Below are positions 9,138 to 18,385 of a DNA stretch of 64,000 nt, piece after piece. The DNA is from Sphingopyxis terrae subsp. terrae NBRC 15098. GTDB taxonomy: Bacteria > Pseudomonadota > Alphaproteobacteria > Sphingomonadales > Sphingomonadaceae. The first letter of the stretch is position 1. Every line of letters begins with the position of its first letter. The DNA is taken from NCBI RefSeq assembly GCF_001598815.1, contig NZ_BCZQ01000012.1, positions 1-64,000 of the forward strand, in the 5' to 3' direction. The position numbers and the translations under genes were made by a program. The notes below the pieces were generated by a model. It did no database searches. It worked only from the letters and a program-made list of their open reading frames with translations, and had not been told where the DNA came from.

Positions 9138-10367
9138 TTAAGTCGATGCGCGCCGCCGCGCGAACGCAGCGACGCCAAAGGCAACCTGAAGGCCCGCTGC
9201 GCCCGCCAGAAACACGTAAAGCGCTGCTGGCTGGTGCACCCCGATGACGCCCCAGACGAAGAGCATCGAGATCAGATAGGGCGCCATACTGACCGCGAGA
9301 TAGTCGCCGATGCCCAAGTCGCGAAGCGTATCGATCGTCACCCACGACGAGAAGAAACGTATGAGATCCATCGCGGCATGGGCTATCATAATGGCTAGCA
9401 GAAGGAGGGCGATCGGACGGGGCGCTTCGATCTGCGTACAGGCAGCGGCAAAAGTGATGGCCAAACCTGTCACGAGAAATACCGTCGCGTGGCCGCGACG
9501 TTCGAAGATTGCCAGATTCGCCATCACTCCGAATTTGCCGAGCGAGAAAAGGTAGAAGGACAGCTGGAAAAAGACGTCCGAAATTCGAAGCAGGAAGAAG
9601 ATAATCTCGACGATATGCGGATCGGCGCCGATACGCCATTCCTCGCGGAACGCATACACGATCAGCATATTTGCGGCGTTGATCACTCCTATCCCCGACA
9701 CGCCGAATCCTTCGCGCAGGATGGACCTGGCCGGCGCCGCTCGCACTGGCCCTTGGCTCGCTTTGAGGTGGAGCAGCAGGAAAGGTATCGTCGCGATGAA
9801 GCCGCCGATCTGCGCTGCCGACCATAAGAGCAAAAGTGTGTGAACAGAACTGACGGTAAAGGGGATGGCCGCGATGCATAGAAGATTGGCGAGCATGATC
9901 GGCGCATAGGCGAATTTGGCTTTGTTCGCGGCCGCGAGTACGCCTTGGACCGTAGGGGTCAGCGCGCCCGCCGCGGCGCCCGTCATCAGCACCCACCAAG
10001 TGACGGTCGAATCGAAGGGTGCGAAGCGCCGAATTTCGGCCGGCGCTATCGCCTCTGCGGCAATCAGCGCCAGCGATATGGCTGCGGCCAACAGCGACGA
10101 AGCGATCAGCGCTTGGCGAACTTCCCCGCGTTGCTCGGCGGTCGCGCCGCGGACGAAGCCGGGGCCGGTCATCAAAATACCGACGATGGCTTGCAGCATC
10201 ATCAGCTGAAAGGCGCGCGCAGAGTCTGCCGGCGCCAGATGACCGACCGCAGCGACCGAAATTAATAGGCCGAACAACGCGCGAACGATGATGCTGCCGG
10301 CCAGCCAGCTCTGACCGACCGCCAACCGCCATGCAGTCGCTATTATTTTTGAAGTCGAAGCAGCCAT
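9138..10367 (-). CDS. Wzx-like polysaccharide flippase
   Basis: A 409-residue, very hydrophobic protein with about 12 predicted transmembrane segments, of the MOP/Wzx oligosaccharide flippase type. It would move undecaprenyl-diphosphate-linked repeat units across the inner membrane. I chose ATG at 10367 (MAASTSKIIATAWRLAVGQ), which overlaps the end of the wzy-like gene by 25 nt; the longer open frame upstream encodes no plausible membrane protein. Assignment rests on topology and context next to a Wzy-like gene, since Wzx proteins share little sequence. Confidence 0.8.
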   Translation of the reverse strand: MAASTSKIIATAWRLAVGQSWLAGSIIVRALFGLLISVAAVGHLAPADSARAFQLMMLQAIVGILMTGPGFVRGATAEQRGEVRQALIASSLLAAAISLALIAAEAIAPAEIRRFAPFDSTVTWWVLMTGAAAGALTPTVQGVLAAANKAKFAYAPIMLANLLCIAAIPFTVSSVHTLLLLWSAAQIGGFIATIPFLLLHLKASQGPVRAAPARSILREGFGVSGIGVINAANMLIVYAFREEWRIGADPHIVEIIFFLLRISDVFFQLSFYLFSLGKFGVMANLAIFERRGHATVFLVTGLAITFAAACTQIEAPRPIALLLLAIMIAHAAMDLIRFFSSWVTIDTLRDLGIGDYLAVSMAPYLISMLFVWGVIGVHQPAALYVFLAGAAGLQVAFGVAAFARRRAST

Positions 10368-11551
10368 ATCGCCGGGAAATACAGGAAGATAAGGGTCGCC
10401 ATTGACCAGTCGAGCGAAACCGCGATCTGCATGTTCGCGCAGCTGAACACCATGAATTGGGTGATCAGCAGAAGCCCGCAAAGCGCCGGGATATTCTGGA
10501 AGGTTCGCCATTGGCTTTCCATGAACCGGAAGAGAAAGCCGAACAGAGCGAAATAGAGCGGTACGCCATAATAAGTGAAGTCGTTTGCCAGTATTGGATA
10601 CACCGTCGTCCATTGGGCGCTGGGATCCCATCCGACCATATCGAGATGATATTGATAATTGTTGGGATTGCAGTTCAAATTGGCGAGCGAACAGGTCACG
10701 CTTTGCAAGGTGGGCATATGGCCGAGGCCATAATTCCAGCCCGCATCCATATCGAAGGTCATGCCAAGCGCATTATAGCCTTGGCTGATGTACGATGAGA
10801 AGAACACATAGAGGATTTCAATAGATTCATGGATTTTTGCGAGCGGGCTCTGAAAATTGAAGCAGGAAATCCCGTCGGGCAGGCACGGCGGCAGCGCGCC
10901 GCCATAGCGGTCGACGCGGCGTATTGTGAACAGCAGGAGCGCGACAGGACCCAAGAGGATCGATACGATGGCGACCCGTCCCAGCATCCGTTTGTAAAGC
11001 ATCGCCACGAATATGAGGATGATGATGTCGAAGACTTCCTTGTCAGTCCCACGGATCGCGCTCGACATCAAAAATATCGCCGCGATCATTCCGACCTTGA
11101 ACCAGTTCTTGCCGCTATTTTTCAGAAAGACATAGATAACTAGTGGAAATAGAGCCATTTTTCCGAGGATGGCGATATAGGCCGGCACAGAGTTACGGGC
11201 ATCGGCATCGGCGCTCGATTTCAGATACTCGGTGTACACATCGCCGAAATTGAGGGTGTAGGCGCTGGGATCGAATATCCACTTGTCCGAGGTGATGAAG
11301 ATGGTGATCGCCACGAGCACGAGATATGCAGCAATGACGATATATTCGGCGCGCGACGACAGGGTGAGTTCAGGAAGCTGTGCGCGCTGTCCCAATCGCA
11401 TGGGCGTAAAGACGTAAGCGGCGTTAAAGAACATGAGGCACAGAAGGACATAGGCACCGATCGAATAATCGTTGCGCAGCGGCCAAGGGATCGGGCCGAA
11501 ATAGAAAATCGCGAGCGTGAAGACGACCCAAATATTAAAAAATTTCAGCAA
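10343..11551 (-). CDS. Wzy-like O-antigen/capsule polymerase
   Basis: A 402-residue integral membrane protein with about ten hydrophobic segments and a large loop around residues 230-310 (rich in Gly, Trp, Tyr and Asn), the usual layout of Wzy polymerases that join repeat units in the periplasm. The start is TTG at 11551, which overlaps the upstream glycosyltransferase gene by 17 nt; upstream purines (GAGAAGAAAA) may serve as a weak ribosome site. Wzy proteins have few conserved residues, so the call depends on topology and on the adjacent flippase. Confidence 0.75.
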   Translation of the reverse strand: MLKFFNIWVVFTLAIFYFGPIPWPLRNDYSIGAYVLLCLMFFNAAYVFTPMRLGQRAQLPELTLSSRAEYIVIAAYLVLVAITIFITSDKWIFDPSAYTLNFGDVYTEYLKSSADADARNSVPAYIAILGKMALFPLVIYVFLKNSGKNWFKVGMIAAIFLMSSAIRGTDKEVFDIIILIFVAMLYKRMLGRVAIVSILLGPVALLLFTIRRVDRYGGALPPCLPDGISCFNFQSPLAKIHESIEILYVFFSSYISQGYNALGMTFDMDAGWNYGLGHMPTLQSVTCSLANLNCNPNNYQYHLDMVGWDPSAQWTTVYPILANDFTYYGVPLYFALFGFLFRFMESQWRTFQNIPALCGLLLITQFMVFSCANMQIAVSLDWSMATLIFLYFPAIWLLRLQK

Positions 11552-12614
11552 TTTTCTTCTCGCTCACCAAAAGCTCTGCATAGATTCTTTCAAAATTATC
11601 CTCAACTTCGTCTTGCATCGCTGACCAGCGATCGGATAATTCCTTCGCGCTTTCCAACTGCGTAATGGTCATGCCGATCCTGCCGCCGACAAAATCCTCC
11701 ATGAAGGCATTGTGCGGGCCGTGATAGAGGATCGGCAAGCGCGCCGCGACATACAAAAGCGTTTTCGACGGCGCGCAGGGCAGGGGATAGTCGGGCTGGA
11801 TTGCGACGAGTCCGAAATCGAAGCCGTCGAGGGCTTTGGGCAGGTCGCCGTGTGGCACTTCCGGCATCAAATCGATGGCGACATCGGGGGACGGCGAACG
11901 GGTTTCACGAACCGTCCGGCCGGGCTCGAAGATCGATAGCCTCAGCGGCCCCGTAAAAACGCGGCGCAACTTTTCGATGGCTTCGTTTATGCCGCGCGAG
12001 GCGAGATTCTGGCCCGCGAAAGCAATTTCAACGGGGCGATCGCTGCCCGGCTGCCACGGAGTTCGCGATCGGGGAGGCTGCAGCGCGAGCGTCGGCCACA
12101 GCGGAAGCTGGCGAAGGTTGTCGAAGCCGCGGAAATAAGGATGGCCCGAATAGTCACTGCTGGGTACTGCGATGACTGAAGCTCGGCGAAGCGCGAACCG
12201 CTCGGTGAGCGCATAGAGCCGCGTCGCCAGCGACGTTGCCTTCGCCGCGCCTTCGTGCACTTTGGCATCTGGATACAGATCCCAGATAAGGATCGTGACA
12301 CGTCGTCCTAGCAGCCGCGCCCACAGGACATGAAACAGCGACAGTGCGGCCGACGCGTAGATGACGAGTCCGGACGAGTGCGAGATGTCGCGATAAGACG
12401 CGACCAGATTCTGGATCTGGAACAGAATCTTCGCCATCACGCCTTGCGGGAGCGCGTGGATTGCCAAGCGCGATCCGATGCTACGATCGAGATCGTCGTG
12501 CAGCGCCGCAAGCAGCTGGTTGGTCGTCTGCTGGATACTTCCATAGCCGAGCAGAAGCACCGGCCGCGCCCGCCGCATCGTCGGCGTGTCGAAAGCCGGG
12601 TTGGTTTGAGGCAT
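11535..12614 (-). CDS. GT-B glycosyltransferase-like protein
   Basis: A 359-residue soluble protein with a GT-B two-domain layout. The N-terminal half has VLLLGYGSIQQTTNQ and ILIWDLYPDA; the C-terminal half has IAFAGQN, GFDFGLVAI and CAPSKTLLYVAARLPIL, which matches the nucleotide-sugar binding part of GT4-like enzymes (P-x-K-x-x-x-Y). I chose ATG at 12614 over GTG at 12665, since the leader between them is not conserved-looking. Donor and acceptor are unknown. Confidence 0.72.
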   Translation of the reverse strand: MPQTNPAFDTPTMRRARPVLLLGYGSIQQTTNQLLAALHDDLDRSIGSRLAIHALPQGVMAKILFQIQNLVASYRDISHSSGLVIYASAALSLFHVLWARLLGRRVTILIWDLYPDAKVHEGAAKATSLATRLYALTERFALRRASVIAVPSSDYSGHPYFRGFDNLRQLPLWPTLALQPPRSRTPWQPGSDRPVEIAFAGQNLASRGINEAIEKLRRVFTGPLRLSIFEPGRTVRETRSPSPDVAIDLMPEVPHGDLPKALDGFDFGLVAIQPDYPLPCAPSKTLLYVAARLPILYHGPHNAFMEDFVGGRIGMTITQLESAKELSDRWSAMQDEVEDNFERIYAELLVSEKKIAEIF

Positions 12615-12686
12615 GATTGGGAAACCTGACGATCTGAATCTTGGGCTGGTCTTAGACAGGCGCACGGCTTTGCGCCAGTCACGCGC

Positions 12687-13793
12687 CTATGCGGGAATGG
12701 AAGTATCGATGATGGCAGCCTTGCCATCCCAGGCTCGAACAGCGACACCGTAGGCATAAGCGCGGCCGCCGGGCGCCGCGCACAGGTGGAAGGTGCCGAA
12801 TTGCATCAGGCGAAGCGGCCATATATCCTTCTCGGCCGCCAAAATTTCGGTACACCGGCCATAGAGGCCGAGGCGGTAGACGAAGGCGCGGTTACCCTGG
12901 ATTCCTGGACCGGGTCGCCGCTCGATCAGGTCGGGGATCAATCGTCCGCTCGGCATGCCCGGCTCGATCGCCGTAGAAAACAGGAAACCGTCGGGGATGG
13001 GTGCGCCATAGATCGACGATCCTGGCAGCGTCCGCACGCGATCGACGCGCCAGGCGTCGCCCGACCCGGTCAGACGGCAGAGGTAATTCTGCTCAAGCTG
13101 CGTATCGGTGGCGTAATAGAGCGCTTCGGGAGTCGGATAGAGCCAGGTCGCGCGGTAGAGCTGATCGCCGCGCAGCACCGGTCGCACGTCGGTGAAATTG
13201 TCGCGCGCCTGCCACAGCGCGGCGCCGCTCCCGATATCGCCGGTGAGGATCCACAGGCATTGCCGATGAGGATCGGGGACAAGCGCGTGAACATGGTCGA
13301 TCTCGCCGGCGCCGAAACGATAAGCGACATCCCAGTCGCCGGCGATCGAACGGCGCCAGATTCGCACCTCGCCTTTCCCAGGATTGTCGAAATAGTCGCC
13401 GAAGCACAGGCCGTCGTCGAATCCCGGAACGCCGGTCAACGGGCAGAGCGCCAGCGCGTTGCGGCCGTCGGGAATCGCAAAATCCGGAACAAGAGTCCGG
13501 CTATCGAGGTCAAGACGCCAGATCACCGAACGGTTGTTGATGAAGATCGAGCCGGGCGCCCCCTCGATCGCGTCGGTCGGCTCGACGCGCAATATCCGCC
13601 GTGTCAGCCTGGTCTTCGCAGCCAAGGCGGCGCGCCGCGACAGCGCGGGCAGATCGACCTGCCACCGGATTGCCGACAGATCGATATCTGTCACCGCGAT
13701 GCGCCCGCGGTGATAGGCGACGACCATCTCGTCGTTCGCCCATAAGGGCCTGATGCCGGCGACGACCGGAAGTGCGGGGTGCGGCATGGTCAT
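12687..13793 (-). CDS. Uncharacterised protein, possible beta-propeller
   Basis: I do not recognise a named family. The 368-residue protein has repeated blocks with aromatic, Asp and Gly-rich strand turns (GSIFINNRSVIWRLDLDSR, LCFGDYFDNPG, CLWILTGDIGSG, ALYYATDTQLEQN, SSIYGAPIPDGFLFST), as in sialidase-like or six-bladed propeller proteins. It has no signal peptide from this start. It overlaps the AAC(3)-like gene by 4 nt (ATGA), so it belongs to the operon. A carbohydrate-binding or glycan-modifying role is inference. Confidence 0.72.
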   Translation of the reverse strand: MTMPHPALPVVAGIRPLWANDEMVVAYHRGRIAVTDIDLSAIRWQVDLPALSRRAALAAKTRLTRRILRVEPTDAIEGAPGSIFINNRSVIWRLDLDSRTLVPDFAIPDGRNALALCPLTGVPGFDDGLCFGDYFDNPGKGEVRIWRRSIAGDWDVAYRFGAGEIDHVHALVPDPHRQCLWILTGDIGSGAALWQARDNFTDVRPVLRGDQLYRATWLYPTPEALYYATDTQLEQNYLCRLTGSGDAWRVDRVRTLPGSSIYGAPIPDGFLFSTAIEPGMPSGRLIPDLIERRPGPGIQGNRAFVYRLGLYGRCTEILAAEKDIWPLRLMQFGTFHLCAAPGGRAYAYGVAVRAWDGKAAIIDTSIPA

Positions 13794-14761
13794 TTCCGGT
13801 GACGGCGCGAAATGCCAAAATAGGGAAAAGCGGCGGATTTTTGCGTATTCAAAAAGGCGATATGCGCGCGGGCATCGATCAGCGACACGGTCAGGCCGCC
13901 GATCGTTACTTGCTGCATATGACCGTTTTCCGTCATAGCCTGGTTCAGCGCGCGCTCGGCATAATGCAAGGCCCAACGGGGATCGCGTTCGAGCACCCGG
14001 CGCTCGGACCAAGTGCCGTCCACCCGCACTCTATAGATGCGTTCGCGATACCAGCCGGCGATTGGCCAGCTGTCCGGGTACGCGTCTTCGGCGTGATGGT
14101 TGAGCGTCAGGCTATGCGCGACATCGACCCCCAGCATCAGGATCTTCGCCCCGCGCGCGACCGCATATTCCCAGCCCGAGCCGCCGCCGCAGGCGGTGGG
14201 CAGCGCCGCGTCCCATTCGGCGGCGAACATCGCCGGCACATCGGCCCCGATCGCGATCAGCGGGTTGATCGGAAAGCTGCTGCGCACCGCGCCGGGCGTG
14301 CGAAGCAGATCCATCGCAAGCAATCCGGTCCACAACGGCGTTCGCGCCGGGTCATAGTCATGAACCGGCAGCGCCGCGCCGCCTGCGATCTGATCCGCCA
14401 TTGACGGTTCGCTGCGAAAAGTGGGGAAGCCGGGCATCGCCAGCGTGCCCTTTGGACCAAGTAGCGCACGTAGCGCGGTGTTGATCGCGCGCGGTGTCTC
14501 GCCAGTCGCTTCGACGACGATGCTGCCGGCATGTACGATCAGCATGTCGTCGGCGCCGATGCCGAGACGCCCGAGCAATTCGATCAGGTCGGCAAGGGAA
14601 AGGCGGGGCTGCGGAGCGGGCGGCGCCTTGGCTTTGCCACCCTTCATCGACGCCAGCTTCTGCGCCGCGCGCCGCGCGAGCGGAACACGCCAGTAAAGCT
14701 GACGAACCGCGACTTCGGCTAATGGGATCCGGGCGAGCACGCGATGCGCAAACCCGATCAT
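13790..14761 (-). CDS. AAC(3)-family N-acyltransferase-like protein
   Basis: A 323-residue relative of aminoglycoside 3-N-acetyltransferases (antibiotic-NAT fold). Shared blocks are MLIVHAGSIVVEATG, PKGTLAMPGF, GGGSGWEYAVARGAKILMLGV and LTLNHHAED. The family block RSxHPxxS reads RSSFPINP here, so the conserved histidine is phenylalanine. Relatives in polysaccharide loci are thought to N-acylate amino sugars, so I read this as glycan modification, not drug resistance. It sits between a GT4 gene and the orphan protein, with 4-nt overlaps on both sides. Loss of the histidine could mean altered chemistry or a different acyl donor. Confidence 0.8.
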   Translation of the reverse strand: MIGFAHRVLARIPLAEVAVRQLYWRVPLARRAAQKLASMKGGKAKAPPAPQPRLSLADLIELLGRLGIGADDMLIVHAGSIVVEATGETPRAINTALRALLGPKGTLAMPGFPTFRSEPSMADQIAGGAALPVHDYDPARTPLWTGLLAMDLLRTPGAVRSSFPINPLIAIGADVPAMFAAEWDAALPTACGGGSGWEYAVARGAKILMLGVDVAHSLTLNHHAEDAYPDSWPIAGWYRERIYRVRVDGTWSERRVLERDPRWALHYAERALNQAMTENGHMQQVTIGGLTVSLIDARAHIAFLNTQKSAAFPYFGISRRHRK

Positions 14762-15975
14762 GCTGACGCTCCTATCGCATGGTCCAGCATATCGCGCGCC
14801 GCGCGGCGCGCGTTGAACAGATCGCGCGCAGCTGCGACGCAGGCGGTACGCATTTCGGAATAGCGCCGCCGATCGGCGAACAGGGACAGCGCCGCGTCGA
14901 CTAGCGCCCGGGGGTCGCCGGCCGCTACATGCACGCCAAGTCCCATATCAGCTATGATCTCGCCGAAATCGGTCGACAACTCGACCGCGGCGACGATAGG
15001 CAGGCCGACACGTAGATAGTCGATCGTGCGCGATGGAAAAGTCGGAACGTCGGTGTCGCGGACGGTGACGACGAGTCCCGCATCGCAGGCAGCCGCCAGT
15101 TCGAGATAGCGGTCGCGGGGGACCGGGCGGCGATAGTGGAGATGCTGTGGCAGGCGTGCCGCTGCTTGTTCCATCTGCGGGCGCAAACGTCCATCGCCGA
15201 TGACGACATATGCGAGGTCGAGTTGATGCCGCGCCGCGATTTCGGCGGCGGCAATCACGTCCTCGACGCCGCGGCCTTCGGACAATTGCCCCCCGAACAG
15301 CAATAATTGGCGATCGGCTGGCAGGCCGAAAGTCGCGCGCGTCTCGTCATGGTCAGCTGTGACATCGACCGGGTCGGTTCCCCAGATCATGTCGACGGCG
15401 ACCCGCTGGTCGGGATCGACGACATAGTTGCGGCGGAGATAGTCGGCGTTGCGCGGCGACATCGTACCGATGGTCCCGAACTTACGCATCAGCCGGTTTT
15501 CGGCCCAGCGTGCGATATGGAATACCGGCCCTTTTGGGACCAGCCCGACGTTGCGCGCCGCATAAGGGAAGAAGTCGGTGACATAAAGATAGCTATGCTT
15601 TGCCTTCGTCGCAAAATCGGCGACCTGCGCCGCCTGCGTGACCACTGGGGCAAAAAAGATTGCCACATCATAATCCGCGCCATTTCCGACCGCCGCCGCG
15701 ATCGGTGCACGGAGACGGTAGCTCGACAGCGTCCATCGGCTGATGCGCTCGAACAGCCGCCCCAGGCCCCGATACTGGATCGGCGAGAAATAATGCGCCG
15801 TGACACCCGAGGGAAAGTTCAGCGCGCGCGTTTCAGTGCCACCCTTATGCTCCCACTGGATGGCGATGACCGTCACCTCGTGCCCCATCGCAGCCCATTC
15901 GTCGGCTAGCTCGCTGGTGAGGTAGGAATCGCCGATCTTGTCGGGATATTTGGTGAGACAGAGAAGGATCTTCAC
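14758..15975 (-). CDS. GT4-family glycosyltransferase
   Basis: A 405-residue retaining glycosyltransferase with the GT-B fold. The N-terminal domain begins KILLCLTKYPDKIGDSYL; the C-terminal domain has LLLFGGQLSEGRGVEDVI, YVVIGDGRLR and the donor-binding region around CDAGLVVTVRD and PSRTIDYLRVGLPIV. I chose GTG at 15975: GGGAGG sits 7 nt upstream and the start overlaps the previous stop by 4 nt (GTGA). It would add one sugar to the lipid-linked repeat unit. The donor sugar cannot be read from sequence. Confidence 0.88.
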   Translation of the reverse strand: MKILLCLTKYPDKIGDSYLTSELADEWAAMGHEVTVIAIQWEHKGGTETRALNFPSGVTAHYFSPIQYRGLGRLFERISRWTLSSYRLRAPIAAAVGNGADYDVAIFFAPVVTQAAQVADFATKAKHSYLYVTDFFPYAARNVGLVPKGPVFHIARWAENRLMRKFGTIGTMSPRNADYLRRNYVVDPDQRVAVDMIWGTDPVDVTADHDETRATFGLPADRQLLLFGGQLSEGRGVEDVIAAAEIAARHQLDLAYVVIGDGRLRPQMEQAAARLPQHLHYRRPVPRDRYLELAAACDAGLVVTVRDTDVPTFPSRTIDYLRVGLPIVAAVELSTDFGEIIADMGLGVHVAAGDPRALVDAALSLFADRRRYSEMRTACVAAARDLFNARRAARDMLDHAIGASA

Positions 15976-17204
15976 CGGCGTGCCTCCCATATGCGGTGCA
16001 GGATCGCCTCGGTCGCGTGGATCGCATGAGCGAAGGAAAAGCGCGCGTCATAATCGGCGCGGCCGGCTGCACCTTTGGCGCTGCGATCGGACGCGCTCGC
16101 CGCCGCGAGCGCCTCTATGGCGCCCGCAAGCGCGGCGGAATCGCTTGGAGGCACGACGAGCGCCGCACCCGATCCGTTCAATATATCAGCCGCTTCGCCG
16201 GACACACCCGCCGCAATCGGCTTACCACAGGCGAGATAATGCTGCGTCTTCGATGGGATGGTAATCAGATAGAGCGGATCGTACTTCAGATGCATTACCA
16301 GTATATCGGCGGTGTCGAACACGCGGTCCATTATATCGCGCGCGACGGGCGGATGGAAATGGACGATATCGTCAGCGCCCGCGTCGCGAACTTTCTGTCG
16401 CAGCGGATCGCGCTCGATGCCGCCGCCTATCAGGTGCAGGCGGATGGCCGGTTCGCGGCGGTGCGCAGCGATCGCGGCGTCGATCAACACCGTCAATTGC
16501 TGCGCTTGGCCCATGTTGCCGCCATAGACGAGGTTCAGCCGGCCAGCGAATGCCGCCACGATCGTCTCGGGTAGACGCTGGCCTTCGGCGGGCGGCTGAT
16601 AGGTCGCCCAGTTGAACACCGTCGACAGCCGATCGTCCGCGACGCCGCGCCGCGCCAACTCGCCCTTCATTCCTTCGCTCTGCACGATTAAGCACGCCGC
16701 ACGGCGGTACACGAAATTGCATGCCCGCATAAGCGCTCCCACGATCCGGGGGTTCGCCATGCCCGACGCCGCGACGCTGTCGGGCCACAAATCCTGGATA
16801 TCGACGACGAACGGTTTGCGGCGAACGGCGCAGAATAATGCAGCAGCGAGCGCGGGCGTCAGCGGGGGATGATAGACATATACGATGTCGTAGCGCGATC
16901 CGCGCAGGAGCCCGAACAGCAGCGACGACAAGAAGAAACCCAGATAGTTGAAAACGCGCTTTAGTGATGAAGCATTGTGCGAGGGGTAGAGCAAGAGCCG
17001 ATGGACCTTGAGGCCATTGATCGTCTCGCTGCGATAGGGGCGCAGACGGTAGCCCTGATAGAGCTTTCCTCCCGGATAGTTGGGGAATCCGGTTGCGACC
17101 TCGACCTCATGTCCCGCATCTGCGAGTGCACGCGCAAAGGCGGCGCCCTTGAAGGCGGGTTCGGGATCGAACCATTGAGTGAGATAGAGGATGCGCATCG
17201 GCAT
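15972..17204 (-). CDS. WbuB-like GT4 glycosyltransferase (possible L-FucNAc transferase)
   Basis: A 410-residue GT4 enzyme that reads like WbuB: MRILYLTQWFDPEP at the N-terminus, VDIQDLWPDSVAASGM in the first domain, and LVYGGNMGQAQ plus PSKTQHYLACGKPIAAG in the second. WbuB-type enzymes transfer N-acetyl-L-fucosamine, and this gene lies directly downstream of fnlC, so that substrate is likely. The start is ATG at 17204 or a second ATG two codons later. It overlaps the next gene by 4 nt. Confidence 0.87.
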   Translation of the reverse strand: MPMRILYLTQWFDPEPAFKGAAFARALADAGHEVEVATGFPNYPGGKLYQGYRLRPYRSETINGLKVHRLLLYPSHNASSLKRVFNYLGFFLSSLLFGLLRGSRYDIVYVYHPPLTPALAAALFCAVRRKPFVVDIQDLWPDSVAASGMANPRIVGALMRACNFVYRRAACLIVQSEGMKGELARRGVADDRLSTVFNWATYQPPAEGQRLPETIVAAFAGRLNLVYGGNMGQAQQLTVLIDAAIAAHRREPAIRLHLIGGGIERDPLRQKVRDAGADDIVHFHPPVARDIMDRVFDTADILVMHLKYDPLYLITIPSKTQHYLACGKPIAAGVSGEAADILNGSGAALVVPPSDSAALAGAIEALAAASASDRSAKGAAGRADYDARFSFAHAIHATEAILHRIWEARR

Positions 17205-17226
17205 CGCGTCCAGTTAGCGGGCCGAA

Positions 17227-18381
17227 TCACACATAGTCGTGCATGCGGATCCCGTCCCAGCCATTCGACAGGCGCGCGGTGCCCAGGATCAGCTTGGCGA
17301 CGCGCTCGCTGGTGTTCGCGATCTGATAGTCGGCGGGAACGATAGGAGGCAGGCCGGCGGTGACACGCTCAGAATGGATTTGCACCGCTGCGGCGATCGA
17401 TTCGAGCATCGCGCGCTGGTCGAGCCCGGTGACGATGATGTTGCCGGTGTCCATCGCCTCCGGCCGTTCGATCGCATCGCGCGGCGTAATCGCCGGGAAA
17501 TCGAGGATCGAGCTTTCCTCGGCGATCGTGCCGCTGTCGGAGATCGCGCAATACGCGTGCATCTGAAGATGATTATAATCGTGGAAGCCGAAGGGCTTCA
17601 TATACTGCACGCGCGGGTCGAGCGTAACGCCTTCGAGGGCTTCCAGCCGGTTGCGCGTGCGCGGGTGGGTCGAGACGACGACCGGCTGGTCATAACTGTC
17701 GGCAAGCGCGTTCAGCGTGCCGACGAGCGCCCTCAGCCGCTCCTTGCTGTCGACATTCTCCTCGCGGTGCATCGAAACGATGAAATAGCTGCGGGGCGTA
17801 AGCTCGAGACGCGAAAGCACGTCGGAGACCTCTATCTGCGGGCGATAATGGTCGAGAACCTCCTTCATCGGTGACCCGGTCAGATAGACGCGGCGATGCT
17901 GCATGCCTTCGCTCAGCAGGTGGCGGCGAGCGTGCTCGGTATAAACAAGGTTGAAATCGGCGATGTGATCGACCAGGCGGCGGTTCGTCTCTTCGGGCAC
18001 GTTGCGGTCGAAGCTGCGGTTGCCGGCTTCCATGTGATACACCGGAATCTTCATACGGCGTGCGATGATCGCGGCGATCGCGCTGTTCGTGTCGCCGAGC
18101 ACCAGCAGTGCGTCGGGACGGTTCGCCTTCAATTCCTTCTCGGTCTCGATCAGGATGCCGCCGAGGACCGCGCCGAGGCTGGAGGTATCGACGCCCAGAA
18201 AGCTGTCGGGTTTGCGCACTCCGAGGTCACTGAAGAACAGTTCGTTGAGCTCATAGTCCCAATTCTGCCCCGTGTGGACGATCCGGTGATCGGTCAGCGT
18301 GTCGAGCCGCGCCATGACGCGCGACAGGCGAATGATCTCGGGCCGGGTGCCGAGGACGGTCGTAACCTTCAATGTGCTCAT
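17227..18381 (-). CDS. fnlC: FnlC/WbjD-like UDP-N-acetylhexosamine 2-epimerase
   Basis: A 384-residue member of the WecB/FnlC 2-epimerase family, which completes UDP-N-acetyl-L-fucosamine by 2-epimerisation. Motifs include TTVLGTRPEIIRLS, HTGQNWDYELN, LVLGDTNSA, HMEAGNRSFD, PEETNRRLVDHIAD and SMHREENVD, ending with the donor site around SDSGTIAEESSIL. I chose ATG at 18381 (MSTLKVTTV), 4 nt after the fnlB stop codon. The run fnlA-fnlB-fnlC followed by a WbuB-like transferase is the standard L-FucNAc cassette. Confidence 0.92.
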   Translation of the reverse strand: MSTLKVTTVLGTRPEIIRLSRVMARLDTLTDHRIVHTGQNWDYELNELFFSDLGVRKPDSFLGVDTSSLGAVLGGILIETEKELKANRPDALLVLGDTNSAIAAIIARRMKIPVYHMEAGNRSFDRNVPEETNRRLVDHIADFNLVYTEHARRHLLSEGMQHRRVYLTGSPMKEVLDHYRPQIEVSDVLSRLELTPRSYFIVSMHREENVDSKERLRALVGTLNALADSYDQPVVVSTHPRTRNRLEALEGVTLDPRVQYMKPFGFHDYNHLQMHAYCAISDSGTIAEESSILDFPAITPRDAIERPEAMDTGNIIVTGLDQRAMLESIAAAVQIHSERVTAGLPPIVPADYQIANTSERVAKLILGTARLSNGWDGIRMHDYV

Positions 18382-18385
18382 AATC

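Noticed and set aside
13790-14761. Aminoglycoside resistance gene
   Set aside because: The AAC(3)-like protein lacks the family histidine and sits within a glycan operon with coupled start and stop codons, so drug resistance is unlikely.
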